The notes beneath the pieces are model-generated. The model did not search any database, was not told where the DNA came from, and was given only the letters and a program-made list of their open reading frames with translations. A DNA stretch of 64,000 nucleotides. Origin: Pandoraea pnomenusa (GTDB lineage Bacteria > Pseudomonadota > Gammaproteobacteria > Burkholderiales > Burkholderiaceae). A program made the position numbers and the translations under genes. This document shows positions 17,931-29,230 of this stretch, in pieces (the first letter of the stretch is position 1; every line of letters starts with the position of its first letter). The stretch lies in assembly GCF_000767615.3 (NCBI RefSeq), contig NZ_CP009553.3:3224001-3288000 (forward strand), in the 5' to 3' direction.

Positions 17931-17958
17931 GAAATTTCAGATTACGATAGTAAATTTC
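17931..17958. promoter_or_regulatory. Inverted repeat abutting the pdh promoter
   Basis: GAAATTT (17931-17937) and AAATTTC (17952-17958) form a 7-bp inverted repeat with a 14-base spacer, two bases upstream of the pdh -35 box. The AT-rich half-sites stand out from the GC-rich surroundings. Position suits an activator or repressor of aceE; the cognate protein is unknown. The rest of the 17814-18156 divergent gap shows only a TACAAT box near 18144 for the kinase gene. Confidence 0.5.
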
Positions 17959-18156
17959 ATGATGCGGAATTCTGTTGCAGTGCACATAAAATCAAGGGGT
18001 TGCTGACGACATCACACCACGAATCGAGCGCGTACCGATCGGTCTCAACTGCACTTTGAGGTGCCGTCTTACCAAAAGGATCGGACGCATCCGAAAAGCA
18101 GGACCCTACGTGTTGCGGCAGCGGGAAACGGGGCGCGCCTGCGCTACAATCTCGCC

Positions 18157-20640
18157 ATGCTTTCGCCACGCCTTGCCAACTCCGCCCCACCGTCCCGGTC
18201 CGCCGCTACGCCTGCCCGCTCCAACCGATGGTTGCAGGGGTTCGCGGAGTCGCATTACTACTTGCTCGTCCCGCTCGTCTCCATTGTGATCTTCCTCGTG
18301 GTGATGAGTTTGATCCTGTGGAGCCTGAACCGCAGGGAGACGGAGCAGCAGCAGGACACGCTTTACCGCAACGTGGCGTGGGCGCAGCAGCAGATTCGCC
18401 TGAACATGCTGGCCATTCAGGACCAGATCAGTTCCCTCGCGCGGGACACGGCCGCCAAGCCCCAGGACATCACGCACTTCCAGAACACCGCGAGCGAGCT
18501 GATGCAGAATCATGCGGACATCGTCTTCATGAACTGGCTCGACGCGTCGCAACGTCCGCGGTGGGCCGTCCCCGCCGATTCACCGTTTGCCTCGCGCCTG
18601 CAAGGCTCGGCGCAGCATCCGATGGAGGACGAACTGTTGGTGGCGTTTCGCGCCGCCCGGGATTCGCGGCGATCGGCGTACTCCACGCTGATCTACGACG
18701 CGTCCGGCGCCAGCTACATCGTCGTGCAGGTGCCGGTGCTGCGCGAGCGCGAGTTTCTCGGCACGATCAGCGCAGTGTATTCCGTCGAGGGGCTGCTCAT
18801 CCATGAGCTGCCTCAGGAGCTCGGCGACAAGTTCAAGGTGTCGTTCATCGACACGCACAACAACGAGTTGGCCACGACCTCCACACGTCCGCCGTTGCCG
18901 CGCGACGTCTCGTACGAGTTGCTGCTCGATCCGCCGGGTCACAGTCTGGCGGTGCGTATCTACTCGTATCCGGCCGTCGGGAATTTCGTCAACAACACAC
19001 TCGTCTGGCTGATCGCGGGACTGTCGTGTTTCGTCCTGTGGAGCTTGTGGAGCCTGTGGCGTCACACGCGGCAACGCTTCGAAGCCCAGCAGGCGCTGTT
19101 CAACGAAACGTCGTTCCGGCGTGCCATGGAGAACTCGATCGTCATCGGCATGCGCGTGCTGGACCTGCAGGGCCACATCACGTACGTGAATCCCGCGTTC
19201 TGCCGCATGACCGGCTGGGACGAGCCCGATCTCATGAATCGCGCGCCGCCCTACCCCTACTGGCCGAAGGACGACATTCACGAAATGCAGCGCCGCATCG
19301 ACATGACACTGCGCGGCAAGGCCCCGTCGCACGGATTCGAGATTCGCGTGCAGCGCAAGGACGGCACCATCTTCTACGCGCGCATGTTCGTCTCGCCCCT
19401 CGTGGATGCACACGGCCGCCAGACCGGCTGGATGTCGTCGCTGACCGACATCAGTGAGCCCAAACGCGCGCGCGAGGAACTGGCGGCGGCGCACGAGCGT
19501 TTCACGACCGTGCTCGAAAGCCTCGACGCGTCGGTGTCGGTACTGGCCGTCGACAAGGCCGAATTGCTGTTCGCGAACCGTTACTATCGACAACTGTTCG
19601 GTACGCGTCCCGAAGGTCACCTCGAACTATCGGGCGGCGGAGAACTGTCCCCGACGTCGCTCGATCATATCGACATGGTCGATGCGTTTGCGGGGCTGCC
19701 GGCGGCATCGCTGACCGACACGGCAGCGGAAACGCAGGAAATCTACCTGCCAACGCACCAGAAATGGTTCGAAGTCCGACGTCAGTACATTCAGTGGGTG
19801 GATGGTCATTTGGCGCAATTGCAGGTGGCGACCGACATTACGGCGCGTCGGCACGCGGAAGAACTGGCCCGCCAGGAAGAAGAACGCCTGCAATTCACCG
19901 GGCGCCTGACGACCATGGGTGAAATGGCGTCGTCGCTGGCTCACGAACTGAACCAGCCGTTGGCGGCCATCAACAACTACTGCATGGGCACGGCCGCACT
20001 GGTCCGTGCCGGGCGTACGTCCCCCGAGACCTTGCTGCCCGCGCTGGAAAAGACATCCCAGCAGGCCGTTCGCGCGGGCATGATCATCAAACGGATTCGC
20101 GCGTTCGTGAAACGTAGTGAACCGAAGCGTCAACCGTCATCGATTTATGAGATCGTGGCGGATGCCGTGGGCCTCGCCGAGATCGAAGCGCGCAAGCGGC
20201 GCATTCGCATCGTGACCGAGCTGCCCGCGGGACTACCGCAGATTTACGTCGATCCGGTGCTCATCGAGCAGGTGTTGGTGAACCTGCTCAAGAACGCCGC
20301 GGAAGCCATGCACGGCTACACGCCGCCGCCTGGTCAGCGACGCGATCCGACGGTACGTCTGCATGTGGAACGGCGAGACAAATCGGTCGAATTCCAGGTA
20401 TCCGATCATGGACCTGGCGTCGACGAGGCGACCATCGAACGACTGTTTGAACCGTTCTTTAGCACCAAGTCGGACGGCATGGGCATGGGCCTGAACATTT
20501 GCCGCTCCATCATCGAATCGCATCACGGCCGTCTGTGGGTCGAAAACAATGAAATCGACGGCGTGCGGAATGGTTGTACTTTTTGTATTCTGTTACCGTT
20601 AGAAGGCGATACGACATCCGGATCCGGGGGAGGACTATGA
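18157..20640 (+). CDS. PAS-domain sensor histidine kinase (FixL type)
   Basis: 827-residue inner-membrane sensor. Helices at about 34-57 and 279-302 bracket a periplasmic or extracytoplasmic sensing domain of about 220 residues. Two PAS domains follow (about 318-438 and 448-563), then HisKA with the phospho-acceptor His596 (SSLAHELNQPLAAINNY) and a HATPase domain (NLLKNAAEAM; DHGPGV; FEPFFSTKSDGMGMGL). The start MLSPRL is preferred: TACAAT lies ten bases upstream, so the message may be leaderless; an upstream open frame to 18061 lacks support. Its stop overlaps the response-regulator start (ATGA). The ligand is unknown; divergence from aceE suggests, without proof, a link to carbon or respiratory metabolism. 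Confidence 0.9.
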   Translation: MLSPRLANSAPPSRSAATPARSNRWLQGFAESHYYLLVPLVSIVIFLVVMSLILWSLNRRETEQQQDTLYRNVAWAQQQIRLNMLAIQDQISSLARDTAAKPQDITHFQNTASELMQNHADIVFMNWLDASQRPRWAVPADSPFASRLQGSAQHPMEDELLVAFRAARDSRRSAYSTLIYDASGASYIVVQVPVLREREFLGTISAVYSVEGLLIHELPQELGDKFKVSFIDTHNNELATTSTRPPLPRDVSYELLLDPPGHSLAVRIYSYPAVGNFVNNTLVWLIAGLSCFVLWSLWSLWRHTRQRFEAQQALFNETSFRRAMENSIVIGMRVLDLQGHITYVNPAFCRMTGWDEPDLMNRAPPYPYWPKDDIHEMQRRIDMTLRGKAPSHGFEIRVQRKDGTIFYARMFVSPLVDAHGRQTGWMSSLTDISEPKRAREELAAAHERFTTVLESLDASVSVLAVDKAELLFANRYYRQLFGTRPEGHLELSGGGELSPTSLDHIDMVDAFAGLPAASLTDTAAETQEIYLPTHQKWFEVRRQYIQWVDGHLAQLQVATDITARRHAEELARQEEERLQFTGRLTTMGEMASSLAHELNQPLAAINNYCMGTAALVRAGRTSPETLLPALEKTSQQAVRAGMIIKRIRAFVKRSEPKRQPSSIYEIVADAVGLAEIEARKRRIRIVTELPAGLPQIYVDPVLIEQVLVNLLKNAAEAMHGYTPPPGQRRDPTVRLHVERRDKSVEFQVSDHGPGVDEATIERLFEPFFSTKSDGMGMGLNICRSIIESHHGRLWVENNEIDGVRNGCTFCILLPLEGDTTSGSGGGL

Positions 20641-21281
20641 CGACACCCAACACCAATATCGATCAAGAAACTGTCTTCGTTGTCGATGACGACGAAGCTG
20701 TCCGCGACTCGCTTCGCTGGCTTCTCGAGGCCAATGGCTATCACGTGCGTACTTTTTCGAACGCCGAAGATTTCCTTTTGCACTACAACGAACATCAGAT
20801 CGGCTGCCTGATTCTGGATGTCCGCATGCCCGGCATGACCGGCCCCGAACTTCAGGACCAACTGCTTGGCAAGAAAGTCAATATTCCGATCATTTTCGTG
20901 ACCGGGCACGGCGACGTGCCGATGGCCGTCGAGACGATGAAAAAAGGCGCGATGGATTTCATCGAAAAGCCGTTCGACGAAGCGGACCTCCGGGCACAGG
21001 TCGAGAAGATGCTGTCGAAAGCGCGTGCCGAAGCGAGCAGCCAGCGCGAACAACAGGCAGCGGAAGAGTTGCTCTCCAAGCTCACCAGTCGCGAGCACCA
21101 GGTGCTCGAGCGCATCATCGCCGGTCGCCTGAACAAGCAAATTGCCGACGATCTGGGCATCAGCATCAAAACGGTCGAAGCGCACCGCGCGAACATCATG
21201 GAGAAGCTCAACGTCAACACCGTTGCCGATCTGCTTCGCCTCGCGCTCTCGAAGCGCTCCAGCAGCGCACCTCGCCCCTGA
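20637..21281 (+). CDS. FixJ-type response regulator
   Basis: 214-residue cytoplasmic regulator and cognate partner of the overlapping kinase. The receiver domain has the acidic pocket VDDDE (about 16-20), phosphorylation site Asp61 in LILDVRMPGMTG, and the conserved Lys in FIEKPF. It is joined to a LuxR/FixJ helix-turn-helix (about 145-205, LTSREHQVLERIIAGRLNKQIADD and SIKTVEAHR, shown here in separate pieces). Translation is coupled by a 4-base overlap, and GGGGGAGGA precedes the ATG. Target genes are not evident; the divergent pdh operon is a candidate because an inverted repeat lies at its promoter. Confidence 0.93.
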   Translation: MTTPNTNIDQETVFVVDDDEAVRDSLRWLLEANGYHVRTFSNAEDFLLHYNEHQIGCLILDVRMPGMTGPELQDQLLGKKVNIPIIFVTGHGDVPMAVETMKKGAMDFIEKPFDEADLRAQVEKMLSKARAEASSQREQQAAEELLSKLTSREHQVLERIIAGRLNKQIADDLGISIKTVEAHRANIMEKLNVNTVADLLRLALSKRSSSAPRP

Positions 21282-21489
21282 GCGAACCGCCGCGAGCCGT
21301 GTGAAGGACGCCTCGTCACTCCCCCTTTGACGAGGCGTCAAAGCGCAGGCGCCCGCGCTTGTACGCCCTCTCCCGTCCGTCCAGACGCGTCGGTATAATA
21401 CGGTCTTTGCGCTCGTCATCCGCCTGACACGCGCCGCCGTATCCGGCCCCTTGGGCCAGCCCCCTTCCTTCATTGAATACCCACGCATC

Positions 21490-22344
21490 ATGACCGCCAC
21501 CCTCATCGACGGCAACGCCCTCGCCAAACGTATTCGCGCCGAAGTCGCCACGCGCGCCGCCGCCCTCACCGCCCGCGGCCACCAGCCCGGCCTGGCCGTG
21601 GTGCTCGTCGGCGACGACCCCGCCAGCCAGGTCTACGTGCGCAACAAGGTCAAGGCGTGCGAGGACAACGGTTTGTATTCGTCCCTCGACCGCTATCCGG
21701 CGGATCTGACGGAAACCGCCCTGCTCGCCCGAATCGATGAGCTCAATCGCGACCCGAAGATCAATGGCATTCTGGTGCAACTGCCACTGCCGAAGCATAT
21801 CGACAGCCACAAGGTGCTCGAAGCCATCGCGCCGGAAAAGGACGTCGACGGCTTCCACGTCTCAAACGCCGGCGCACTCATGACCGGCGCGCCGCTGTTC
21901 CGCCCGTGTACGCCCTACGGCTGCATGAAAATGCTCGAGTCCGTCGAATTCCCGCTGCGCGGCGCGGTGGCCGTCGTGATCGGCGCGTCGAACATTGTCG
22001 GCAAGCCCATGGCCATGATGCTGCTGCAAGCGGGCGCCACCGTCACCATCTGCAACAGCAAGACCCGTGACCTGGCCGCGCACACCCGTAACGCCGACGT
22101 GATCGTCGCCGCCGTGGGCAAGCGAAACATCGTGACGGCCGACATGGTCAAGCCGGGCGCCGCGGTCATCGACGTCGGCATGAACCGTGACGACGAAGGC
22201 AAGCTTTGCGGCGACGTCGATTTCAATGGTGTCAAGGACGTGGCGGGCTACATCACGCCAGTGCCGGGCGGCGTTGGCCCCATGACGATCACCATGCTGC
22301 TCGTCAACACGATCGAGGCCGCCGAGCGCGCACTGGGCGCCTGA
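21490..22344 (+). CDS. folD: Methylene-THF dehydrogenase/methenyl-THF cyclohydrolase
   Basis: 284-residue bifunctional enzyme interconverting 5,10-methylene- and 10-formyl-tetrahydrofolate with NADP. Family signatures are visible: [13 protein letters not shown] (catalytic Lys near 54), VQLPLPKH, ek[15 protein letters not shown] for cofactor binding, and the C-terminal [11 protein letters not shown]. The start [12 protein letters not shown] at 21490 fits the family; an open frame from 21451 adds 13 unrelated residues. It stands alone with a strong downstream terminator. Normal length, nothing unusual. Confidence 0.97.
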   Translation: MTATLIDGNALAKRIRAEVATRAAALTARGHQPGLAVVLVGDDPASQVYVRNKVKACEDNGLYSSLDRYPADLTETALLARIDELNRDPKINGILVQLPLPKHIDSHKVLEAIAPEKDVDGFHVSNAGALMTGAPLFRPCTPYGCMKMLESVEFPLRGAVAVVIGASNIVGKPMAMMLLQAGATVTICNSKTRDLAAHTRNADVIVAAVGKRNIVTADMVKPGAAVIDVGMNRDDEGKLCGDVDFNGVKDVAGYITPVPGGVGPMTITMLLVNTIEAAERALGA

Positions 22345-22372
22345 TCGCCCACCCGCCTCGGCCGCCCCTCGC

Positions 22373-22411
22373 AAGGGTGCATGCGGACAACCGCATGCAC
22401 CCTTGTTGTTT
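22373..22411 (+). terminator. Intrinsic terminator after folD
   Basis: A 14-bp perfect stem, AAGGGTGCATGCGG/CCGCATGCACCCTT, with an ACAA tetraloop is followed by GTTGTTT. Confidence 0.85.
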
Positions 22412-22541
22412 CTGGACGCGCGCCATCGGACGGCCATTCGGGACCGCCCCACCCAATCGGCGCGGTTGAAAAAAACGACTGGAAAATTCGACGGGATGCC
22501 CCCACACTCTTCGTAAGCCCTTTCCAGTGGACCATGAACGC

Positions 22542-24620
22542 ATGAATACGCCGCAAACCAATCCCCTGCTCGACATCGAAGGCCTGCCCCGTTTCGCCGA
22601 AATTCGCCCTGAGCACGTGACGCCGGCCGTCGACGTGCTGCTGGAGCAGGCGCGCGCGGCGGTCGAGCGCGCAGCGGACCCCGCAACGCCGGCGACCTGG
22701 GCCAACATTCTCGACGCCGTGGAAGACGGCACGGAAGGCCTTGGCCGTGCCTGGGAGATCGTCGGGCACCTGAACGCCGTTGCGGATACCCCCGAACTGC
22801 GCGCCGCCTACAGTGAAAACTTGCCGCGCGTTACCGAATTCTCGGCCAGCGTCGGCCAGAATCTGGCGTTGTTCGAAAAGTACAAGGCGATCGCCGCCGG
22901 CTCGGAATTCGACGGCCTGTCCGCAGCCCGCAAAAAGATCCTCGAAAACGAAATGCGCGGCTTTCGTTTGGGCGGTGCCGAACTGCCCGAAGACCAAAAG
23001 CCTCGATTCGCCGAGATTCAGGAAGCGCAGGCGCGACTGGCCAAGACCTTCTCGGATCACGTGCTCGACGCCACGAACAAGTTTTCGCTGATCGTCACCG
23101 ACGAGCAGGAAATCGCTGGCCTGCCCGACGACGACAAGGCCGCCGCCCGTGCCGCCGCAGAGCGCGACGGCGCACAGGGCTGGAAGTTCACGCTGCACTT
23201 CCCGTCTTATTTCCCGGTGTTGCAGTACGCCGAAAATCGCGCGTTGCGCGAGAAGCTGTATCGCGCAAACGTCACGCGCGCCTCGGAGCTGGGACCGAAG
23301 TTCGGTGACGGCGAAGCCGACTGGGACAACACGGAAATCGTCGTCGAACAGCTGGCATTGCGTCGCGAAGAAGCCCATATGCTCGGCTTCAAGAACTATG
23401 CGGAGGTGTCGCTCGAACCCAAGATGGCGGAATCGCCGGCACAAGTGCTCGAGTTCCTCGAAGACCTCGCCCGTCGTGCCCGCCCCTACGCCGAACAGGA
23501 TTGGGCGGAACTTCAGGCATTTGCCGCGACATCGCTCGGCATCGACAAGCTCGAACCCTGGGACACGGCCTATGCCTCTGAGAAGTTGCGTCAACAGCGC
23601 TACGCATTCTCGGAAACCGAAGTTCGCCAATATTTCCCCTTGCCCAAGGTGCTCGACGGCCTGTTCCGCGTGGCCGGCACGCTGTTCGGCGTGACGATCC
23701 GTCCGCAGGATGCCGAGACGTGGCACCCGGACGTGCGCTTTTTCCGTATCGAGCGCGACGGTGAACTGGTGGCCCAGTTCTACATGGATCTGTTCGCACG
23801 CGAAGGCAAGCGCGGCGGCGCCTGGATGGACAGCGCCCGTACGCGCAAGCGCCTGCACGACGGTGCGCTTCAAACCCCGGTCGCGTACCTGGTTTGCAAC
23901 TTCCCCGCGCCGGTTGGCGAGAAGCCAGCCCTGTTGCCGCATGACGACGTGATCACACTGTTCCACGAGTTCGGCCACGGGCTGCACCATATGCTCACGC
24001 AGGTGGAAGACGCCGGCGTCGCGGGCATCAACGGCGTGGAATGGGATGCCGTCGAGCTGCCGTCGCAGTTCATGGAGAATTTCTGCTGGGAATGGGATGT
24101 GCTGGAGCACATGACGGCGCACGTCGACACGGGTGCCCCATTGCCGCGCGCATTGTTCGACAAGATGGTCGCCGCACGCAACTTCCAGAGCGGCCTGATG
24201 ATGCTGCGTCAGCTGGTTTTCTCCGACTTCGACATGCATCTGCATTACGACTTCGACCCGCATGGCAAGGAGTCGGTGCTGGCGCTGTCCAAGCGCATCA
24301 ACGATCGTCTGCACGTCACGCCCCAAGCGGAGTTCTCGCGCTGGCCGAACACGTTCAGCCACATCTTCGCCGGCGGATATGCCGCGGGGTACTACAGCTA
24401 CAAGTGGGCCGAGGTGCTGTCGGCGGACGTGTATGCCGCGTTCGAGGAAGCCGCCAAAGTGAGTGGCACCGTTCTCGATACGACCACGGGTGCACGGTAC
24501 CGCGATGAAATTCTTGCCGTGGGCGGCAGCCGCGAAGCGATGGAATCGTTCATCGCATTCCGTGGCCGAGCCCCGCAGGTGGACGCGCTGCTGCGCCACA
24601 GCGGGATGTCGGCAAACTGA
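22542..24620 (+). CDS. prlC: Oligopeptidase A (M3 zinc metallopeptidase)
   Basis: 692-residue cytoplasmic oligopeptidase that degrades short peptides, including cleaved signal peptides. The zinc motif HEFGH is at residues 475-479 (FHEFGHGLHH), with the distal Glu in the following helix region (VEWDAVELPSQFMEN). The M3A helical fold is full length. The ATG at 22542 is chosen; an upstream GTG in frame would add five residues. Neither has a strong ribosome-binding site. It follows folD at 197 bases and is closed by a terminator at 24666. Confidence 0.95.
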   Translation: MNTPQTNPLLDIEGLPRFAEIRPEHVTPAVDVLLEQARAAVERAADPATPATWANILDAVEDGTEGLGRAWEIVGHLNAVADTPELRAAYSENLPRVTEFSASVGQNLALFEKYKAIAAGSEFDGLSAARKKILENEMRGFRLGGAELPEDQKPRFAEIQEAQARLAKTFSDHVLDATNKFSLIVTDEQEIAGLPDDDKAAARAAAERDGAQGWKFTLHFPSYFPVLQYAENRALREKLYRANVTRASELGPKFGDGEADWDNTEIVVEQLALRREEAHMLGFKNYAEVSLEPKMAESPAQVLEFLEDLARRARPYAEQDWAELQAFAATSLGIDKLEPWDTAYASEKLRQQRYAFSETEVRQYFPLPKVLDGLFRVAGTLFGVTIRPQDAETWHPDVRFFRIERDGELVAQFYMDLFAREGKRGGAWMDSARTRKRLHDGALQTPVAYLVCNFPAPVGEKPALLPHDDVITLFHEFGHGLHHMLTQVEDAGVAGINGVEWDAVELPSQFMENFCWEWDVLEHMTAHVDTGAPLPRALFDKMVAARNFQSGLMMLRQLVFSDFDMHLHYDFDPHGKESVLALSKRINDRLHVTPQAEFSRWPNTFSHIFAGGYAAGYYSYKWAEVLSADVYAAFEEAAKVSGTVLDTTTGARYRDEILAVGGSREAMESFIAFRGRAPQVDALLRHSGMSAN

Positions 24621-24665
24621 CGGACCTGCTCCGGGCGTGCGGGGGTAGACGCCGCGGTAAGGAAG

Positions 24666-24695
24666 ACGGGCGCTTTCGAGCGCCCGTTTTTGTTT
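24666..24695 (+). terminator. Intrinsic terminator after prlC
   Basis: The stem ACGGGCGC(T)/(G)AGCGCCCGT with a TTTC loop is followed by TTTTTGTTT. It lies about 45 bases after the prlC stop and before the convergent Cys-rich gene. Confidence 0.88.
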
Positions 24696-24744
24696 CGTCG
24701 GCCTTTCGCAAGGCACCAGCCGTCCAACGTCCCGACAACCGGCG

Positions 24745-25377
24745 TCACCCAGCGTCGTCACAGGCGTCCGGCTGCCAGACGTAGCGGTTCGTCTCCTTGT
24801 CAAAACAACGGGTAGCCTGAAAGCGAACTGTACAGCCGTTGTCGTAGGTTCGCGTGCAGCCGAGCGCATCGCATCGGGTCTGCATTCGGATCACCTGACC
24901 TGTCGGGATCCGGCACTGTGCGGGAGAAGCCTGTGCCGCCGGCGGCGGTGGCAGTCTGCGGCCCGGTCGTTGACCGTTGTCCGCCCACACTTGCGCGTTC
25001 TCCAGCGTGCATTGCCCCGCGCGCTGACACACCACGAAAGCGTCCCCGATTGCCGCCTCCTGCGTGTCGCCGAGCGCCACACCGACCTCGCCATTGGTCG
25101 CTCGCACCACCGCCCAGTAGGCGGGGCCGTTTCCGGCCATCAGAACTTCACATCGCCCTCCCCGGCTCCCCGCCGAGAACTGGGTCCGGCACCGGCTCAA
25201 GGCCGCAACTTTGGCCTTGGCCATGGATGTCTGGTTGGTCACGTACACGAGTCGAAACCCGCCCGACCCGCGTACCCCCGCCACGGCAGACGCCGCAAGG
25301 CCCGACGTGCTGGCCAAGCCCAACAGGCAGGACAGCCACATCGCAAGCATCACGGAAAGATAACGACTTCCATTCAT
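24745..25377 (-). CDS. Secreted cysteine-rich protein of unknown function
   Basis: 210-residue predicted exported protein. The ATG at 25377 gives a clear signal peptide (MNGSRYLSVMLAMWLSCLL, cleavage near GLAASA), so it is preferred over an upstream start at 25467. The mature part has a DUF4189-like stretch (YWAVVRATNGEVGVALGD, then AAIGDAFVVCQRAGQC) and a C-terminal segment with six Cys (CRIP, RCDALGCTRTYDNGC, RCFD) probably paired as disulfides in the periplasm. It is alone between prlC and a phosphoribosyltransferase. The DUF4189 resemblance is by eye only; I propose no function. Confidence 0.75.
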   Translation of the reverse strand: MNGSRYLSVMLAMWLSCLLGLASTSGLAASAVAGVRGSGGFRLVYVTNQTSMAKAKVAALSRCRTQFSAGSRGGRCEVLMAGNGPAYWAVVRATNGEVGVALGDTQEAAIGDAFVVCQRAGQCTLENAQVWADNGQRPGRRLPPPPAAQASPAQCRIPTGQVIRMQTRCDALGCTRTYDNGCTVRFQATRCFDKETNRYVWQPDACDDAG

Positions 25378-25841
25378 CAGGGCGTAACCGCTGGTGCGGG
25401 AGCAACGAAGGCGTGAACCGATGCCCTCATCAAACCACACGACACCGCCTGACGAAGCGCGAAACAAAGGGGATTTTCGGGGGCATTATGGCCCGTCCAG
25501 CGTGGCGGCCATGCGCGCATGGGGCTCATCGGTGTCGCCGCTGCCTTGTCGGGTTGACGCGGCCACCGGCGTTCCGGCCCACTTCCCGGGAGTCTCGATA
25601 GAGAGAGCGATGCAGCGCGATAGCACGTCGCGGGCCGAAGCGCACACCGAAACGGCGATACCGCCTCAAGTCGTCGGATAGCCGCTGCCAAAGCGCCTTC
25701 GGCATGCAAAGTCGCCGAAAAGCCGATATAACACTCCCGCCAAAGAAAAAGGCGGTGCATCTTTCGATATCACCGCCTTCCGGCAGAAGTTCGGCAGTTG
25801 GACGCCCCTGTCAAGGCGCGTCCAGTGCCTGCAAATTTCGC
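25378..25841. other. Intergenic stretch, 464 bases
   Basis: No convincing gene on either strand. It holds the presumed promoter of the Cys-rich gene on the right side of that gene and a terminator at 25742-25779 belonging to the phosphoribosyltransferase/purA unit. Open frames here lack ribosome-binding sites and recognisable domains. Confidence 0.6.
25742..25779 (-). terminator. Intrinsic terminator of the hisZ-purA-PRTase unit
   Basis: On the minus strand the stem AAGGCGGTG/CACCGCCTT with a 12-base loop is followed by TTTTTCTTT. It lies about 65 bases after the phosphoribosyltransferase stop. Confidence 0.85.
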
Positions 25842-26378
25842 TCAGGTGCCGCGTTTGATCCAGGCCGCCAGGTTGTGCGGGCGCAGCGTGTCGTACTCTT
25901 CGAACGGCTGGTGAATCCATGGGTTCGTCGGCAGGAATTCCACGGCGTAGTCGGGCGCCACCTTCGAGCAGGCCTTGTGCCAGAGCACTGCCGAGCGCAC
26001 GTCGGTCACGGCAGGAAATCGCTGCTTGAGGTGCTGGCCCACGCGCTCGAGCGTCACGCCCGAATCGACCAGATCGTCGACCAACAGCACGCGGCCTTCC
26101 AGCTCGCCGCGCGTGATGGTGATGTACTGAGCGATATCGAGGTCACCGCGCACGGTCCCCTCGGCTTCACGATACGAACTGGTCGCCAGAATCGCGAGCG
26201 GCACGTCGTAGATGCGCGCGAGCTGATCGCCCACGCGCAAACCACCACGGGCCAGACACAGGATCTTGTCGAACTTCCAGTTGGACTCATGGACCTTGAG
26301 CGCCAGACGCTCGATCAGCCGGTGATACTCTTCCCACGAGACCCAGAGGTTCTTATCGTCGTTTTGGGGCAGATTCAT
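25842..26378 (-). CDS. Purine-type phosphoribosyltransferase
   Basis: 178-residue type I phosphoribosyltransferase. The PRPP loop VLLVDDLVDSGVTL is near residues 97-110; an upstream CLARGGLRVGDQLA and the late LPTNPWIHQPFEEYD resemble xanthine/hypoxanthine-guanine salvage enzymes. Expected to transfer ribose-5-phosphate from PRPP to a purine base in the cytoplasm. It lies 27 bases after purA on the same strand, which supports a purine role. The base specificity (xanthine, guanine, hypoxanthine) cannot be settled from the sequence. Confidence 0.9.
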   Translation of the reverse strand: MNLPQNDDKNLWVSWEEYHRLIERLALKVHESNWKFDKILCLARGGLRVGDQLARIYDVPLAILATSSYREAEGTVRGDLDIAQYITITRGELEGRVLLVDDLVDSGVTLERVGQHLKQRFPAVTDVRSAVLWHKACSKVAPDYAVEFLPTNPWIHQPFEEYDTLRPHNLAAWIKRGT

Positions 26379-26405
26379 GGTGTGCCTTGCCAGTCCTACG
26401 GTATT

Positions 26406-27776
<1,371 letters not shown>

Positions 27777-27820
27777 CTACCCGTGTTGACGGACGCTAGT
27801 GCCGCTTTTTTCAGCGGGGT

Positions 27821-28981
27821 TCACCTGGGTGTCACTACCCATTGCCCATCTTTCTCGACGAGTACGCGGTCTCCCGTGAATTCCTCGAAATCCTGGTCGT
27901 GGCCGGGCAACATGCGGATGACCACCTCGCCCGCGTCGCGCAGGCCATCGATCTTCGCGCGCAGACCCGGCACATCGTCGGCCGGCGCCAAAATCGCGTT
28001 ACTGCGCGCTTCCACCGGCGAAATAGCTGCCAATTCTCGCAAATCGAGCGAAAAACCAGTGGCAGGACGATCACGTCCGAAGGCCTGTCCAACCTTGTCG
28101 TAACGGCCACCGCGCGCGATCGCATTCGGGATGCCGTCCACGTAAGCGGCGAACATCACGCCGCTGTGGTACTGGTAGCCACGAAGATCGGCCAGATCGA
28201 TCGAAAGGACGGCGGGTCCGTCCTTGCCTTGCGAAGCCGCCAGATACGCCAGATCATCCAGTGCGGCCTTCACGCCCGGCAGGTCCGGCAGCGCGTTGCG
28301 CGCGCGCGCGAGCGTCTCGGCCGGTTCACCGTACAACGTGGTCAGGGCAAGCAGCGCATCGCGCAGGTGCGCGGGCAGATCGCGCGTCAACTCCTGCAGC
28401 TGGGGCACGTCCTTCGTCGCGAGCGCGCCGAACAGCTGGCTTTCAATGGCCTCCGCCGCCGGCACGCCTTCGATCAGCGCCTCGAGCACGCCGGCGTGAC
28501 ACAAATCGATACGAATCTGCTTCAGACCCGCCAGTTGCAGGCAGTAGAGCAGCAACTCCTGGATCTCGAGATCGGCTTCCAGGCCGCTGTGACCGAAGAT
28601 CTCGGCACCGATCTGGAACGGCTCGCGGGTCGCCAGCAGATTGCGTGGGCGGGTGAAGAGCACACTGCCCGCGTAGCACAGGCGGGTCACGCCCTTGCGA
28701 TTAAGCAAATGTGCATCGATACGGGCGATCTGCGGCGTGATATCCGCGCGCAGGCCCATCGTGCGTCCCGAAAGCTGGTCGACGAGCTTGAACGTGCGCA
28801 GATCGAGGTCATGCCCGGTCCCCGTGAGCAGCGACTCGACATATTCGAGCATCGGCGGCATCACGAGTTCGTAGCCGTAGGTACGGAATCGATCGAGCAT
28901 GAGACGGCGCAGATCCTCGATCTTGCGCGCCTCGGACGGCAGCACGTCGGCGATATTTTCGGGAAGTAGCCAATTCGGCAT
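27821..28981 (-). CDS. hisZ: ATP phosphoribosyltransferase regulatory subunit
   Basis: 386-residue HisRS-like protein without tRNA synthetase function. It pairs with the short HisG to form the hetero-octameric ATP phosphoribosyltransferase that starts histidine synthesis. It has class II synthetase-like motifs ([25 protein letters not shown]) but no C-terminal anticodon domain. Start [15 protein letters not shown] is typical. hisG is not in the window. It lies in the conserved DUF2065-hisZ-purA string. Confidence 0.95.
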   Translation of the reverse strand: MPNWLLPENIADVLPSEARKIEDLRRLMLDRFRTYGYELVMPPMLEYVESLLTGTGHDLDLRTFKLVDQLSGRTMGLRADITPQIARIDAHLLNRKGVTRLCYAGSVLFTRPRNLLATREPFQIGAEIFGHSGLEADLEIQELLLYCLQLAGLKQIRIDLCHAGVLEALIEGVPAAEAIESQLFGALATKDVPQLQELTRDLPAHLRDALLALTTLYGEPAETLARARNALPDLPGVKAALDDLAYLAASQGKDGPAVLSIDLADLRGYQYHSGVMFAAYVDGIPNAIARGGRYDKVGQAFGRDRPATGFSLDLRELAAISPVEARSNAILAPADDVPGLRAKIDGLRDAGEVVIRMLPGHDQDFEEFTGDRVLVEKDGQWVVTPR

Positions 28982-29019
28982 GGGTAGTTCGGTATTCAGA
29001 CGGCGCGCAAAGGCGCCTT

Positions 29020-29211
29020 TTAGTAGTCGGCCAGCAGCATCAGAATCAGCCCCAGCGAGACGGCGGCCAGGCCGAAGAAGCGAATCTGGCCGGACGGCAT
29101 TTCCGTTATTTTACGAAAACTTTGCCGCCACCGGTCCGGCGCGACAAACGGAAACATTCCCTCGACGATCAGCATGAGGGCAAAAGCGAGAATTATCGTG
29201 CTGCTGGTCAC
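29020..29211 (-). CDS. DUF2065 small inner-membrane protein (YjeT type)
   Basis: 63-residue protein with two hydrophobic helices ([14 protein letters not shown] and [18 protein letters not shown]) around a conserved [18 protein letters not shown] loop, the DUF2065 pattern. I choose a GTG start at 29211, giving the N-terminus (M)TSSTIIL and the family length. An in-frame GTG at 29235 would lie inside the terminator hairpin 29231-29261. Function unknown; it usually travels with hflC and hisZ. Confidence 0.8.
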   Translation of the reverse strand: MTSSTIILAFALMLIVEGMFPFVAPDRWRQSFRKITEMPSGQIRFFGLAAVSLGLILMLLADY

Positions 29212-29230
29212 AGGGAGGCTCGGCCAAAAC

